From Solimonas fluminis (GTDB taxonomy: Bacteria; Pseudomonadota; Gammaproteobacteria; Nevskiales; Nevskiaceae), in the NCBI RefSeq assembly GCF_002930645.1, contig NZ_PSNW01000001.1, positions 612,600 to 676,599 of the forward strand: DNA of 64,000 nucleotides, written 5' to 3'. Positions 17,204 to 25,885 of this stretch are shown here, piece by piece (position 1 is the stretch's first letter; each line of letters opens with the position of its first letter). The position numbers and the translations under genes were made by a program. Below the pieces are notes generated by a model that made no database searches, was not told the origin of the DNA, and saw only the letters and a list, made by a program, of their open reading frames with translations.

Positions 17204-17689
17204 ATGAGCTCTCCCGACCCCGCCCTCGCCCAGCCCTTTCGCCTGCACCGCGCCACCGTGCCGGCGGAGTGGATCGACGTCAACGACCACATGAACGTGG
17301 AGCGCTACTACCACGTGCTCTACCGGGCCCAGGTGGAGGTGACCGAGCACCTGGAGCTGGGGCGGACCTATGTCGCCTCGCGCGGCCTGTCCAAGATGGT
17401 GGTGGAGAGCAACTTCCGCTTCGAGCGCGAACTGCGCCTGGGCGAGCAGGTCGAGGTGCGCTCGCGCCTGCTGGGCGTGGACCGCAAGCGCATCCACTTC
17501 TTCCACGAGCTGTGGAACCTGGACCGCGACATGCGCGCCGCCGTGGGCGAGCAGATCGACGTGCACGTGGACCTGTCGACGCGGCGTTCGGCGCCGCTGC
17601 CGGAGGACATCCTGGCGAAGCTGCAGGGCATCGTCGCCGCGCAGGCGACGCTGCCGGCGGTGGCGGCAAAGCTCAGCCTGGCTCGATAG
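17204..17689 (+). CDS. Acyl-CoA thioesterase, 4HBT/hotdog family
   Basis: 161-residue hotdog-fold protein of the 4-hydroxybenzoyl-CoA thioesterase group. The N-terminal active region VPAEWIDVNDHMNVERYYHVLY holds the catalytic Asp of the family (DVNDHMN). The central helix and strand ESNFRFERELRLGEQVEVRSRLLGVD are typical, and length is normal. It should hydrolyse an acyl-CoA. It is a single gene between the ABC exporter (divergent) and the SDR operon (convergent). Confidence 0.88.
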   Translation: MSSPDPALAQPFRLHRATVPAEWIDVNDHMNVERYYHVLYRAQVEVTEHLELGRTYVASRGLSKMVVESNFRFERELRLGEQVEVRSRLLGVDRKRIHFFHELWNLDRDMRAAVGEQIDVHVDLSTRRSAPLPEDILAKLQGIVAAQATLPAVAAKLSLAR

Positions 17690-17768
17690 GTCGCGCCGGG
17701 TCGCCGTCCCTGGCGCGACATCTGTTCGCCCATCGAACCCGGCCCGCACATCCATTTGCGGGCGTTCG

Positions 17769-17802
17769 CCGGCATGGATGCCATTCAGGCAATCCATGCC
17801 GG
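17769..17802. terminator. Strong hairpin between convergent genes
   Basis: Perfect 11-bp stem CCGGCATGGAT/ATCCATGCCGG around a 12-nt loop, between the convergent thioesterase and SDR genes. There is no T-run on either side, so it may be a transcript-end or mRNA-stabilising structure rather than an intrinsic terminator. The GCCGGCATG core resembles repeat family C. Confidence 0.45.
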
Positions 17803-17815
17803 CCCCGCCTCACCA

Positions 17816-18574
17816 TCAGCGGAACCGGGCGCCGCCATCGACGCCGATCACCTGGCCGTTGATCCAGGCGCCGTCGTCCGACATCAGCATGGCCACCATC
17901 GCGGCGATGTCCTCGCTGGTGCCCAGGCGCGGGCTGCGCGTGATGGCCAGTGTGGCCTGGCGTAGGTCCTCGGGGAAGTGGTCGCGCAGCTGCTCGGTCA
18001 GCACCAGGCCGGGCGCGATGGCGTTGGCACGCAGGCCCTGCTTGCCCCAGCGCGAGGCGACATGGCGCATCAGCGCCTGCAGGCCGGCCTTGCTGACCTG
18101 GTAGGACACGCGCGTGGGTTCGCCCATGTCGGCGGCGCCGGAGCTGGTGTACACGATGCTGCCGCCGCGCTTGAGCAGTTCCGGCAGCGCATGGCGCGTG
18201 CACAGCAGGTGACCGCGCAGGTTCACCGCCAGCGTGCGGTCGAAGATGTCCAGGGACACCTCCAGCGCATCGCCGTCGGACAGGATCGCGCGCATGTCGG
18301 CGGCGTTGACGTGGATGCCGTCGAGGCCGCCGTAGGCCGTCACCGCGGCGCGCACCAGCGACGCCACGCTGGCATCGTCGGCGATGTCGCACTGGACCGC
18401 CGTGGCCAGGCCGCCGTCGGCGACGATGCCGGCCGCCACCGAGCGCGCCGCGCCGGCGTTGATATCCGCCACCAGCACCGAGGCGCCTTCCGAAGCCAGG
18501 CGCCGCGCGGTAACCGCCCCGATGCCGGAGCCCGCGCCCACCACCGCGATGACCTTGTTGTCGAGTCTGCGCAT
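17816..18574 (-). CDS. SDR-family oxidoreductase, last gene of a six-gene operon
   Basis: 252-residue short-chain dehydrogenase. The cofactor loop VVGAGSGIGAVTARRLA and Tyr/Lys pair SYQVSKAG are present, with serine in YTSSGAADMG. The usual NNAG structural motif reads VNAADMRA here, an uncommon replacement. Asp in the second strand (VADINAG) favours NAD(H). It should oxidise an alcohol or reduce a ketone on a small or ring substrate. It is the last gene of the operon starting at 22572, 31 nt after the Dabb protein gene. Confidence 0.85.
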   Translation of the reverse strand: MRRLDNKVIAVVGAGSGIGAVTARRLASEGASVLVADINAGAARSVAAGIVADGGLATAVQCDIADDASVASLVRAAVTAYGGLDGIHVNAADMRAILSDGDALEVSLDIFDRTLAVNLRGHLLCTRHALPELLKRGGSIVYTSSGAADMGEPTRVSYQVSKAGLQALMRHVASRWGKQGLRANAIAPGLVLTEQLRDHFPEDLRQATLAITRSPRLGTSEDIAAMVAMLMSDDGAWINGQVIGVDGGARFR

Positions 18575-18605
18575 CGCCCTTCTCCCCTGTCGTGGGGCCA
18601 CTGTC

Positions 18606-19220
18606 TCAGAGCGCGGCGGCGGGCAACTCGTCCGAACGCAGGGGACCCTGCTCCCAGCGGCAGAAGCTGTGGCAGAGATGCGTATCCACGATCCAGTCCG
18701 GGCTCTCCGGATCGAACCAGCGATCGACCTGCGCCCAGTGGTAGGGATGCAGCATGTAGTCGCCGAGCAGGCCGGACAGCTCGTCGTAGCGCTGCTCCCA
18801 GACATGCGTCCAGGGACGCGCGCCTTCCGGCTGCCTCACCCGCCCCAGCCGCCAGCCGCGGATGGCGCGGATGTAGCGCGGCATGGCGAGGATTTCCCGC
18901 TCGAAACGCTCCTGCCGGTCCGGCAGGGTGCCTGGCCGCAGGCTCAGCAGCAGCGTGCGGTAGATGCCGCCGCTGCTCCAGTCGCCGCCGGCCACGCCGT
19001 CCTGGTACAGGGCGCCGTCCACGGCCACGCTCGCGCCCAGCAGGGCCGACGCGCTCAGCGCCGCCGCCGCCCCCTCGCTGCGCCGCAGCCATTCGCCGCC
19101 GTTGTAGACGCCGGGCAGGGTCGGCTGCAGCAGGCCGCCGCCCAGGGCCGCGGGTTCGGCGGATCGGCCGCCTTCGGGAACCGCCGCGGTCCGGCGGATC
19201 AGCTCGATGCGCCTCAGCAT
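18606..19220 (-). CDS. Stress-responsive alpha/beta-barrel (Dabb)-like protein
   Basis: 204-residue protein. The second half (about residues 90-185) matches the Dabb pattern: RTLLLSLRPGTLPDRQERFEREIL...YIRAIRGWRLGRV...WTHVWEQRYDELSGLL. This is a ferredoxin-like barrel whose dimer forms a small hydrophobic pocket. The first half is less clear and may be a degenerate second barrel. Proteins of this group act as isomerases, cyclases or decarboxylases on polyketide and aromatic-type substrates, or bind ligands. Its start overlaps the previous gene's end by 7 nt. Function here is inferred from context only. Confidence 0.7.
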   Translation of the reverse strand: MLRRIELIRRTAAVPEGGRSAEPAALGGGLLQPTLPGVYNGGEWLRRSEGAAAALSASALLGASVAVDGALYQDGVAGGDWSSGGIYRTLLLSLRPGTLPDRQERFEREILAMPRYIRAIRGWRLGRVRQPEGARPWTHVWEQRYDELSGLLGDYMLHPYHWAQVDRWFDPESPDWIVDTHLCHSFCRWEQGPLRSDELPAAAL

Positions 19221-19555
19221 GACGGCAACTCCTCGATGGCGGCCGACAGGCGGCGCTCGCGGGTCTCGATCAGGTCCTGCGCCTCGCGCCACCAGTCCTG
19301 CACGGCGGCGTCGAGCCGCGCCTGCTGGGTCATGCTCCAGAAGCCCGCGACGCCGTCAAGCACCCAGACGAACTCCAGCACGTTGCACTGCTCCTCCAGC
19401 CACAGCGGCGGCGACAGCAGGGTCCTTTCCAGTTGCAGGCCGCGGGCCCGGGCGCCGGGCATGTAGCGCTCACGGTAGGCCTGCAGCAGTTCGCGCGCGC
19501 GCCCCGGCTTTGCGGTGATGCGGTCGACCAGATAGACGCGGGACGCCGCGCTCAC
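19214..19555 (-). CDS. NIPSNAP-like small alpha/beta-barrel protein
   Basis: 113-residue protein starting at GTG 19555 (VSAASRVYLVDRITAKPGRA), overlapping the MDR gene stop as GTGA. The pattern VYLVDRITAKPGRARELLQAY...VLEFVWVLDGVAGFW followed by a helix fits a NIPSNAP-type dimeric ferredoxin-like fold. It lacks a signal peptide. Together with the next gene it gives the operon two barrel proteins of unknown partner. An enzyme or binding role on the operon's substrate is likely but unproven. Confidence 0.65.
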   Translation of the reverse strand: MSAASRVYLVDRITAKPGRARELLQAYRERYMPGARARGLQLERTLLSPPLWLEEQCNVLEFVWVLDGVAGFWSMTQQARLDAAVQDWWREAQDLIETRERRLSAAIEELPSC

Positions 19556-20550
19556 GGCAGCGCTCCCTCGACCTGCAGCAGCAGCTTGCCGCGCACCTCG
19601 CCGGCCTGGACGCGGCGCTGCGCCTCCCCGGCCTGGGCCAGCGGCAGCACCGCCAACGGCGGCGCCTGCAGCAGGCCGGCGGCGGACAGTGCCACCAGCT
19701 CGCGCAACTGCGCGCCGGAGCGCGCGAAGTCGCTCATGGCCGGCACGACGCGCACGCCGCGTTCGGCGGCGAATCGCGCATCGGGCTGCGGCTCGCCCGC
19801 GACCAGGGTCGCCACCGGCGCCAGCACGCCGCCGCGGCGGACCAGCGCGACGGCGTCGGGCAGGCTGCCCTGGCCGACGGCGTCCAGCAGCAGGTCGACG
19901 CCCTCGGGCGCCCAATCCCGCAGCGCCGCCGGCCAGCGCGGATCGCGATAGTCGAAGGCCCGCACGGCACCCAGGGCCAGCACGTCATCCCGCTTGGCCG
20001 CGCTGCAGGTGGCGGCGACCTCCGCGCCGGCATGGCGGGCCAGCTGGATGGCATAGCGGCCGACACCGCCGGCCCCGCCGTGGACCAGCAGCTTCTGGCC
20101 GGCCCGCAGGCGACCCACCTCGAAGACGCCCTCCCAGGCGGTGATGCCGGCCGTGGGCAGGGCCGCGGCCGCGGCCAGTTCGACCGAGTCCGGCAGCGGC
20201 ACGGCGGCGGCGGCCCAGACCTGCGCGTACTCGGCATAGGAGCCCCATTCGCCGCGGCCCTGCCGCGAATAGGCCACCACCCGGCGGCCCAGCAGCGAGG
20301 CATCGGCACCCTCGCCGACCTCCACCACGGTCCCCGCGAGATCGAAGCCCGGCACGAAGGGGAAGCGGTAGTCGAAGAAGGCCGCCAGCCAGCCCTCGCG
20401 GGTCTTCCAGTCGGCCGGGTTCACGCCGGCATAGGCGACGCGCACCAGCAGTTCGCCGGAACCGGGCTCCGGCCGCGGCAGCGTCGCGGGCTGCAGTTCC
20501 TCCGGCCCGCCGAAGCGCCCGATCGCCATGGCCCGCATGGTCGCGCTCAT
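19552..20550 (-). CDS. Zinc-free MDR/quinone-oxidoreductase family NADPH-dependent oxidoreductase
   Basis: 332-residue medium-chain dehydrogenase/reductase of the quinone oxidoreductase type. The N-terminal GroES-like fold contains VAYAGVNPADWKTREG and PFVPGFDLAGTVVEVG. The Rossmann motif is VHGGAGGVGRYAIQLA. It lacks the structural-zinc cysteine cluster. It should reduce an enone or quinone with NADPH. It starts at ATG 20550, overlapping the SDR stop by 4 nt (ATGA), so the two are translationally coupled. Confidence 0.9.
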   Translation of the reverse strand: MSATMRAMAIGRFGGPEELQPATLPRPEPGSGELLVRVAYAGVNPADWKTREGWLAAFFDYRFPFVPGFDLAGTVVEVGEGADASLLGRRVVAYSRQGRGEWGSYAEYAQVWAAAAVPLPDSVELAAAAALPTAGITAWEGVFEVGRLRAGQKLLVHGGAGGVGRYAIQLARHAGAEVAATCSAAKRDDVLALGAVRAFDYRDPRWPAALRDWAPEGVDLLLDAVGQGSLPDAVALVRRGGVLAPVATLVAGEPQPDARFAAERGVRVVPAMSDFARSGAQLRELVALSAAGLLQAPPLAVLPLAQAGEAQRRVQAGEVRGKLLLQVEGALP

Positions 20551-21422
20551 GGCGTTTCCCCGTCGCCCCGCAGGCCCGCGTAGGCATGCGCCGGCACTTC
20601 GGCCGGCGGCAGCCGGCTGCGGCCATCGAGGCTGAACACCGGCAGCTGCAGGGCCGCCGGGAAATGCAGGCTGTGCGTGACCAGGCCGGTACGCTCGGCC
20701 GCGGGCCGATGGCACATCGCCAGCACCGTCTCCGCCAGATAGGCGACATCCTCGGTCGGGTAGTCATCCGGGATGTAGCGCGCGGCCCCCGGCGTGCGGA
20801 TCGCCGTGGAGGGCCCCACCAGGTTGACCGCGATGCCGTCGCCCAGCAGTTCCGCCGCCAGGCCCTGGGTATAGCGGGCCAATGCCGCCTTGACCGCGGC
20901 GTAGACGGTGGCTCCGCCGTTGGCGGCAAACCAGTCGTAGGGCTTGCGCGGCGGCTGCGCGGTGACCGAGCCGATGTTGACGATCCAGCCCGCGCCGCGC
21001 GCGCGCATCCGCGGGATCACAGCCTGCGACAGCGCGAAGGGCACGCGCAGGTAGCAGTCCAGCGTACGCTCGAACATCGCCGCCGGCATCGACTCCACGC
21101 GCTCGTACTCGGCGTAGCCGGCATTGTTGACGAGGATGTCGGGCCCGCCCGCCAGATCCGCCGCGCGGCCCACGAGGGCATCGCGCTGCGCGGCGTCCTC
21201 CAGGTCGGCCGCCAGCGGCAGCGCGCGGCCGCCGGACGCCTCGATCAGCGCGACCGTCTCCGCCAGCGTGCCGGCCTCCCGCGCGCTGCTGCCGAGGCTG
21301 CGCGCGCTGACGACCACGGTGGCGCCGGCTGCCGCCAGGCGCCGGGCGATGGCCCGGCCGATGCCGCGGCTGGCGCCGGTGACCAGCGCCACGCGCCCCT
21401 TCAGCTCCGGAGTTCCGGACAT
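20547..21422 (-). CDS. SDR-family oxidoreductase
   Basis: 291-residue SDR with TGASRGIGRAIA cofactor loop, NNAGYAEY, serine in NIGSVTAQPP and the Tyr/Lys pair in VYAAVKAAL. It has a longer C-terminal tail than the classical 250-residue form, with HSLHFPAALQLPVFSLDG. The segment PPRKPYDWFAANGG before the Tyr is an insertion near the active site. It lies 10 nt after the flavin monooxygenase gene and overlaps the MDR gene. The substrate should be shared with those two enzymes. Confidence 0.87.
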   Translation of the reverse strand: MSGTPELKGRVALVTGASRGIGRAIARRLAAAGATVVVSARSLGSSAREAGTLAETVALIEASGGRALPLAADLEDAAQRDALVGRAADLAGGPDILVNNAGYAEYERVESMPAAMFERTLDCYLRVPFALSQAVIPRMRARGAGWIVNIGSVTAQPPRKPYDWFAANGGATVYAAVKAALARYTQGLAAELLGDGIAVNLVGPSTAIRTPGAARYIPDDYPTEDVAYLAETVLAMCHRPAAERTGLVTHSLHFPAALQLPVFSLDGRSRLPPAEVPAHAYAGLRGDGETP

Positions 21423-21432
21423 GGCGTCCTCC

Positions 21433-22572
21433 TCAGGCGGCGCGCTGCGCCTGGTTGCGGAAGTGCGGGATGACGTGCTCGCCGATGTTTCGCAGCGTTT
21501 CCAGCTGGGCCCACTGCGGGATGGTGCCCATCTGGCAGATGAACAGGATCTCGTCCGCGCCGGCGTCGATCAGGCGCTGCACGTAGCCGATGCAGTCCTC
21601 CACGGTGCCGTAGGCATGGTTGGGATTCATCAGCATCATGTTGGGATCGCTGAAGTCGAAGCTGACCTTCTCCGAAGCGAACTGCGTGCGGATGATGTCC
21701 TTGCCATCGGCATCGCGGGTGGTGACGTCCTCCTCCCACTTGGAGGGATCGGGCTTGGGCCCTGCGCCGTACCAGTGGCCCAGCGACTCCATGAAGTAGC
21801 GCTGGCCCTTGATGCCGATCTGGCGCGCCTGCTGGCCGTCCTTGAGCACGATGGTGGGGCACAGCGCGGCGAGGTGCTGGTTGGGGCGGAAGCCCACCTG
21901 GTCCTCGGCCTTGCGCGAGTTCCAGGCCTGGCGGTAGACCTCGTTCTTCCTGGCCACGTCGTCCGGGCCGCCGAAGCCCAGCACCAGGGCGCCCATGCCG
22001 CGCTGGCCGGCGCGCGTGAGGGTGTCGGTGTTGGTGCAGGCCAGGTACATCGGCGGATGCGGATCCTGGTAGGGCTTGGGGTGGATCGGGCGGCGCGGGA
22101 TCTTGACGAACTCGCCGTCATGCTCGATCTCGTCCTGCACCATGATCTTCGGGATCAGGTACATCGCCTCGTCGATCTGCGGGTGCAGGGTACTGAGGTC
22201 GTAGCCGAAAGTGCCGGCTTCCTGCTGCGTGCCGCCCTTGCCGACGCCGAAGTGCACGCGGCCGTGGCTGAGCAGGTCCAGCGTGGCGATGCGCTCGGCC
22301 ACCTTCACCGGGTGGTTCATCGCCGGCGGCAGGCAGACCACGCCGTGGCCCAGGTGGATGCGGCTGGTCTTGCCGGCCAGGAAGGCCAGCACCGTCTCCG
22401 GCGCGCTCATGTGCGCGTAGTGGGTCAGCGCGGTGTGCTCCACGCACCAGATCACATCGAAGCCCATCTGCTCGGCCAGTACCGCCTGCTCGACGATCTC
22501 GTCGAACACGCGGCGGTCGCCTTCGCGCGAGGCATCGGTGGTCTGGGCTTCGTAGATCAGGGAAAATCTCAT
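21433..22572 (-). CDS. LLM-class flavin-dependent monooxygenase, first gene of the operon
   Basis: 379-residue bacterial-luciferase-like protein. The TIM-barrel start MRFSLIYEAQTTDASREGDRRVFDEIVEQAVLAEQMGFD and the segments WCVEHTAL and GVVCLPPAMNHPVKVAERIATLDLLSHGRVHFGVGKG are typical of the family. A long stretch with RRPIHPKPYQDPHPPMYLA precedes the usual flavin phosphate site. Members use FMNH2, or F420, to oxygenate aldehydes, ketones or aromatics, as in Baeyer-Villiger chemistry. It heads the operon, divergent from the HSL esterase gene. Confidence 0.88.
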   Translation of the reverse strand: MRFSLIYEAQTTDASREGDRRVFDEIVEQAVLAEQMGFDVIWCVEHTALTHYAHMSAPETVLAFLAGKTSRIHLGHGVVCLPPAMNHPVKVAERIATLDLLSHGRVHFGVGKGGTQQEAGTFGYDLSTLHPQIDEAMYLIPKIMVQDEIEHDGEFVKIPRRPIHPKPYQDPHPPMYLACTNTDTLTRAGQRGMGALVLGFGGPDDVARKNEVYRQAWNSRKAEDQVGFRPNQHLAALCPTIVLKDGQQARQIGIKGQRYFMESLGHWYGAGPKPDPSKWEEDVTTRDADGKDIIRTQFASEKVSFDFSDPNMMLMNPNHAYGTVEDCIGYVQRLIDAGADEILFICQMGTIPQWAQLETLRNIGEHVIPHFRNQAQRAA

Positions 22573-22743
22573 GACGGCTCTCCTCAAGGACACTCGCTGA
22601 CCCCTGGCGGGTAGCGTTCTGGGGCCAGTATCGGAAGCGTTCCCGGCGCCGGCTTCGTCGCTTTTATGTCGTCCGTTTTGAGATACCGCGCCGCGAAACC
22701 GGGGCGCAGAGTGGGTCATCGCCCACTGCCGAGACCCTTCCCG

Positions 22744-23679
22744 ATGACACTGGACCCCCATGCCCAAGGCCTGCTGCAGGCGCTCGCGCAGATGCCGGCG
22801 CCCGACTTCGCCACCCTGACGCCCCAGGCCTACCGCGCCATGACCGGCGGCAGCGCCGCCATGATCTCGCCCGGCGATACCGTGACGCGCAGCGAGGACC
22901 GCGAGATCGCCGGCCCCGGCGGCCCGCTGCGCCTGCGCCTGTACTACCCGGACGCGCCCGGCCCGCTGCCGCTGACCCTGTTCTTCCACGGCGGCGGCTT
23001 CGTGGCCTGCGGACTCGACTCGCACGACAACATCTGCCGCTGCCTGGCGGTGCGCGCGAAGACGCTGGTGGTGTCGGTGGACTATCGCCTGGCACCGGAG
23101 GCGCCCTTCCCCGCCGCCGTCCACGATGCGGTGGCGGCACTGGAATGGCTGCGCCGCCACGCGGCCGACATCGGCGGCGATGCGCGGCGCATCGCGGTGG
23201 CCGGTGACAGCGCCGGCGGCAACCTCGCCGCGGTGCTGGCGCAGGAAGCCCGCTCACGCGGCTGGCCGCTGATCCACCAGTTGCTGATGTACCCGGTGAC
23301 CGACTGCGCCGGGGAATCGGCGAGCTACGCCAGCTGCGGCGAAGGCTATTTCCTCACCGCCGGGATGATGCGCTGGTTCCGCGGCCACTATCTCGGCGGT
23401 GCCGATGCCCGCGACCCGCGAGCCTCGCCGCTGCGCGCCGCCGACTTCGGCGGCCTGCCCCCGGCAACCATCATTACCGCCGAGTACGACCCGCTGCGCG
23501 ACGAGGGCGAGGCCTATGCCCTGTCGCTGCGCCTGGCCGGCATTCCCGCCACGCTGCACCGTTGGTCGGGCCAAATCCATGGATATATCAGCATGTTGGG
23601 ACTGATGCCGGCCGCCGAGGCGACACTGGACTGCGTGGCCGGCGAGCTGCGCCGCGCCTTCGGCACCGCGGCCAGGTGA
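22744..23679 (+). CDS. HSL-family (hormone-sensitive lipase-like) alpha/beta hydrolase
   Basis: 311-residue carboxylesterase of family IV. ATG 22744 gives MTLDPHAQGLLQALAQMPAP. Motifs: oxyanion HGGG at residues 82-85, nucleophile Ser156 in GDSAGG, Asp in EYDPLRDEG and His in SGQIHGY. It should cleave short- to medium-chain esters. It shares the N-terminus MTLDPxAQ and most of its sequence pattern with the esterase at 40565. It is divergent from the LLM operon and 105 nt upstream of the LuxR-type regulator. Confidence 0.93.
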   Translation: MTLDPHAQGLLQALAQMPAPDFATLTPQAYRAMTGGSAAMISPGDTVTRSEDREIAGPGGPLRLRLYYPDAPGPLPLTLFFHGGGFVACGLDSHDNICRCLAVRAKTLVVSVDYRLAPEAPFPAAVHDAVAALEWLRRHAADIGGDARRIAVAGDSAGGNLAAVLAQEARSRGWPLIHQLLMYPVTDCAGESASYASCGEGYFLTAGMMRWFRGHYLGGADARDPRASPLRAADFGGLPPATIITAEYDPLRDEGEAYALSLRLAGIPATLHRWSGQIHGYISMLGLMPAAEATLDCVAGELRRAFGTAAR

Positions 23680-23784
23680 GTCATGGTCACCAGGCTTTCA
23701 TCAATTCAGACGAATCCGGGTACCCGCATCCCGGTTAAACCTGTCGGCACCGGTGTCCCATCGCCGGTGCGAGGAGAAAAGAAG

Positions 23785-24981
23785 ATGCTGCGCTTGATCA
23801 ATCCGGGCGAATCCCGCCCCAGCCGTATGCCGCAGGGCCTGGTATCGGGCGGCGGCGTTTCGATGGAATTCGAGCGGCTCAACGCATTGTTCGACGCAAT
23901 CTACGAAGGACCGATGGAAGCCACGCCCTGGCAGACCGCGCTGCGCCTGCTGCAGCAGACCTTCGGCGCCATGCACGTGACGATGATCCTGCGTCCGCCG
24001 TCCTCGCAGTCCGCCGGCTTCATGCTCAACACCGATTCGGCCGCGGCCGACGCCACCGAGTCCTACCAGAACCACTTCTTCGCGCTGGACCCCTTCGTGG
24101 GCCTGCCGGAGGACCAGGTGATCACGCCGGAGGAACTGGTGGGCACCGGCCGCTGGACCAGCAGCGCGCTGTATCGCGAGTACCTGCGGCCGATGAACGT
24201 GGAGCACCTGGTGGGCGCCGACCTGCGCACGCAGGAAGGCATCGAATGCCGCTTCCGCGTGTCGCGCTCCGCCGACGCCCCGCCCTTCTCCGCCAACGAC
24301 AAGGCGCTGTGCCGCGCCCTGCTGCCGCACCTGAAGCGTGCCGTGCGCCTGCACGCGCAGATCGACACGCTGGAATGCGAACGCCAGCTCTACGCCGGCA
24401 CGGTCAACCGCATGCTGCTGGGCACGGTCAGCTTCGCGCACAACGGCGACATCATCGAGATCAATCCCGAGGCGCGCCGCATCCTCAACGAGAAGGACGG
24501 CATGCGCGTCCAGGGCCGCACCATCTGCCTGGACCGCAACGACGAAGGCCGCGAGCTGCAGCGCATCGTCCGCAAGGTCTGCTCGGGCGCGCCGGTGGAC
24601 CCGGGCCTGATCGAGGCGATGTCGGTAACGCGCCCCTCGGGCCGCATGAACCTGGGCGTGGTGGTGAAGCCCGCACCGGTCAGTTCCTGGCCGCACGACA
24701 GCTCGCAGCGCCCGGTGGCGGTGATGTTCCTGCGCGACCCCGAATGCAGCGGCAAGGCCTCCGAGGAGGCGATCCGCCGCCTGTTCGGGCTGACGCGCAT
24801 GGAAGCGGCGCTGGCCCAGTGCCTGGCCGACGGCCTGACGGTGGAGGAAGCCGCCGAGAAGCTCAACGTCAAGCGCACCACCGCCCGCACCTACCTGCGC
24901 TTCATCTTCTGCAAGACCGGCGTGACACGGCAGACCAAGCTGGTCCGCACGCTGCTGAACAGCGTCGTCGCGCTGAGCTAG
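23785..24981 (+). CDS. LuxR-type transcriptional regulator
   Basis: 398-residue regulator starting at ATG 23785 behind GAGGAG. The N-terminal two thirds look like a GAF-type sensing domain (about residues 25-185) then a PAS-like part (GTVSFAHNGDIIEINPEARRILNE). The C-terminus is a LuxR-type helix-turn-helix: LFGLTRMEAALAQCLADGLTVEEAAEKLNVKRTTARTYLRFIFCKT. Such regulators are often found beside catabolic gene clusters of this group. The target is not shown; the esterase upstream and the LLM operon are the nearest candidates. An in-frame start at 23683 would lengthen the N-terminus but lacks a ribosome binding site. Confidence 0.88.
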   Translation: MLRLINPGESRPSRMPQGLVSGGGVSMEFERLNALFDAIYEGPMEATPWQTALRLLQQTFGAMHVTMILRPPSSQSAGFMLNTDSAAADATESYQNHFFALDPFVGLPEDQVITPEELVGTGRWTSSALYREYLRPMNVEHLVGADLRTQEGIECRFRVSRSADAPPFSANDKALCRALLPHLKRAVRLHAQIDTLECERQLYAGTVNRMLLGTVSFAHNGDIIEINPEARRILNEKDGMRVQGRTICLDRNDEGRELQRIVRKVCSGAPVDPGLIEAMSVTRPSGRMNLGVVVKPAPVSSWPHDSSQRPVAVMFLRDPECSGKASEEAIRRLFGLTRMEAALAQCLADGLTVEEAAEKLNVKRTTARTYLRFIFCKTGVTRQTKLVRTLLNSVVALS

Positions 24982-24998
24982 TCGACAATCCTCCTGTT

Positions 24999-25083
24999 CC
25001 GTTCGTGCTGAGCCTGTCGAAGCACGGGCGGAGCCACTGCTGCGCGTGATCCGTCCACCCTTCGACAGGCTCAGGGCGAACGG
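24999..25083. repeat. Family B inverted-repeat element, copy 1
   Basis: 85-nt element with 24-nt ends CCGTTCGTGCTGAGCCTGTC... and its inverted copy (22 of 24 matching). A second copy is at 45920-46012 and a half copy at 47821-47853. The TTCG(C/T)nCTGAGCnTGTCGAAG ends are of the REP type seen dispersed in many proteobacterial genomes. It fills the gap between the LuxR regulator and the SDR gene. Confidence 0.8.
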
Positions 25084-25105
25084 ATCGGGAAATCCGGTTG
25101 CTCTC

Positions 25106-25855
25106 ATGAACGAACTCCAAGACAAGGTCGCCCTCATCACCGGCGCCGCCAGCGGCATCGGCCGCGCCGCCGCCCTCCGCTTCGCCGAGGAGGGCGCCAG
25201 GCTGGTCCTCGCCGACATCGACGAGAAGGCCGGCAAGGCCCTCGCGGCGGCGCTCCCCGCCGCCGTGTTCCAGCGCTGCGACGTGTCGAAGCACGAGCAG
25301 TGCAGCGCGCTGGTGGAACTGGCCGAGAAAACCTACGGCCGCCTCGACATCGCCTTCAACAATGCCGGCATCTCCGACGGCCCGATCCCGCCGGGCACGC
25401 TGGACTATCCCCTGGAGCTCTGGGACCGCGTCATCGCGATCAATCTCTCCAGCGTGTTCTACTGCCTGCGCGCCCAGGTGCGTTCGATGCTGAAGACCGG
25501 CGGCGGCAGCATCGTCAACACCGCCTCCATCGCCGGGCAGATCGCTTTCGCCGGCGTGCCGGGCTATGTCGCCGCCAAGCACGGCGTGGTGGGCCTGACC
25601 AAGACCGTGGCGGTGGAGTACGCGGCGCAGGGCATCCGCTGCAACGCCATCGCCCCCGGCTTCATCGAGACCGCGATGACCAAGGACGTGCTCGGCGCCG
25701 AGCAGGGCCGCCAGATGATGCAGATGGCCGTGCCGGCCGGCCGCGCCGGCGAAGCACGCGAGATCGCCGACCTGGCGCTGTGGCTGGCCTCGGACCGGGC
25801 CTCGTACGTCAACGGCGCGCTGATGGCGGCGGACGGCGGCTTCCTGGCCCGGTAG
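25106..25855 (+). CDS. SDR-family oxidoreductase
   Basis: 249-residue classical SDR starting at ATG 25106 (MNELQDKVALITGAASGIGRA). It has DxD in LADIDEK (NAD preference), NNAGISDG, serine in NTASIAGQ and the Tyr/Lys pair in YVAAKHG. The C-terminus reads NGALMAADGGFLAR. It resembles 3-oxoacyl-ACP reductase or hydroxyacyl/alcohol dehydrogenases. The family repeat before it contains the probable transcript start, so it seems to be a single gene. It converges on phaZ. Confidence 0.9.
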   Translation: MNELQDKVALITGAASGIGRAAALRFAEEGARLVLADIDEKAGKALAAALPAAVFQRCDVSKHEQCSALVELAEKTYGRLDIAFNNAGISDGPIPPGTLDYPLELWDRVIAINLSSVFYCLRAQVRSMLKTGGGSIVNTASIAGQIAFAGVPGYVAAKHGVVGLTKTVAVEYAAQGIRCNAIAPGFIETAMTKDVLGAEQGRQMMQMAVPAGRAGEAREIADLALWLASDRASYVNGALMAADGGFLAR

Positions 25856-25885
25856 GCGGCGGTCGCGAGGCAGGGAGGGCCCGCC

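Noticed and set aside
15126-17207. Plus-strand open frame over the ABC exporter
   Set aside because: Antisense to a transporter with intact Walker A, signature and Walker B motifs.
14407-17292. Oxygenase reading frame extended back through the ABC exporter region
   Set aside because: The frame is open to 17292, but the real start is ATG 15123: upstream residues are the shadow of the exporter in another frame and include no family sequence.
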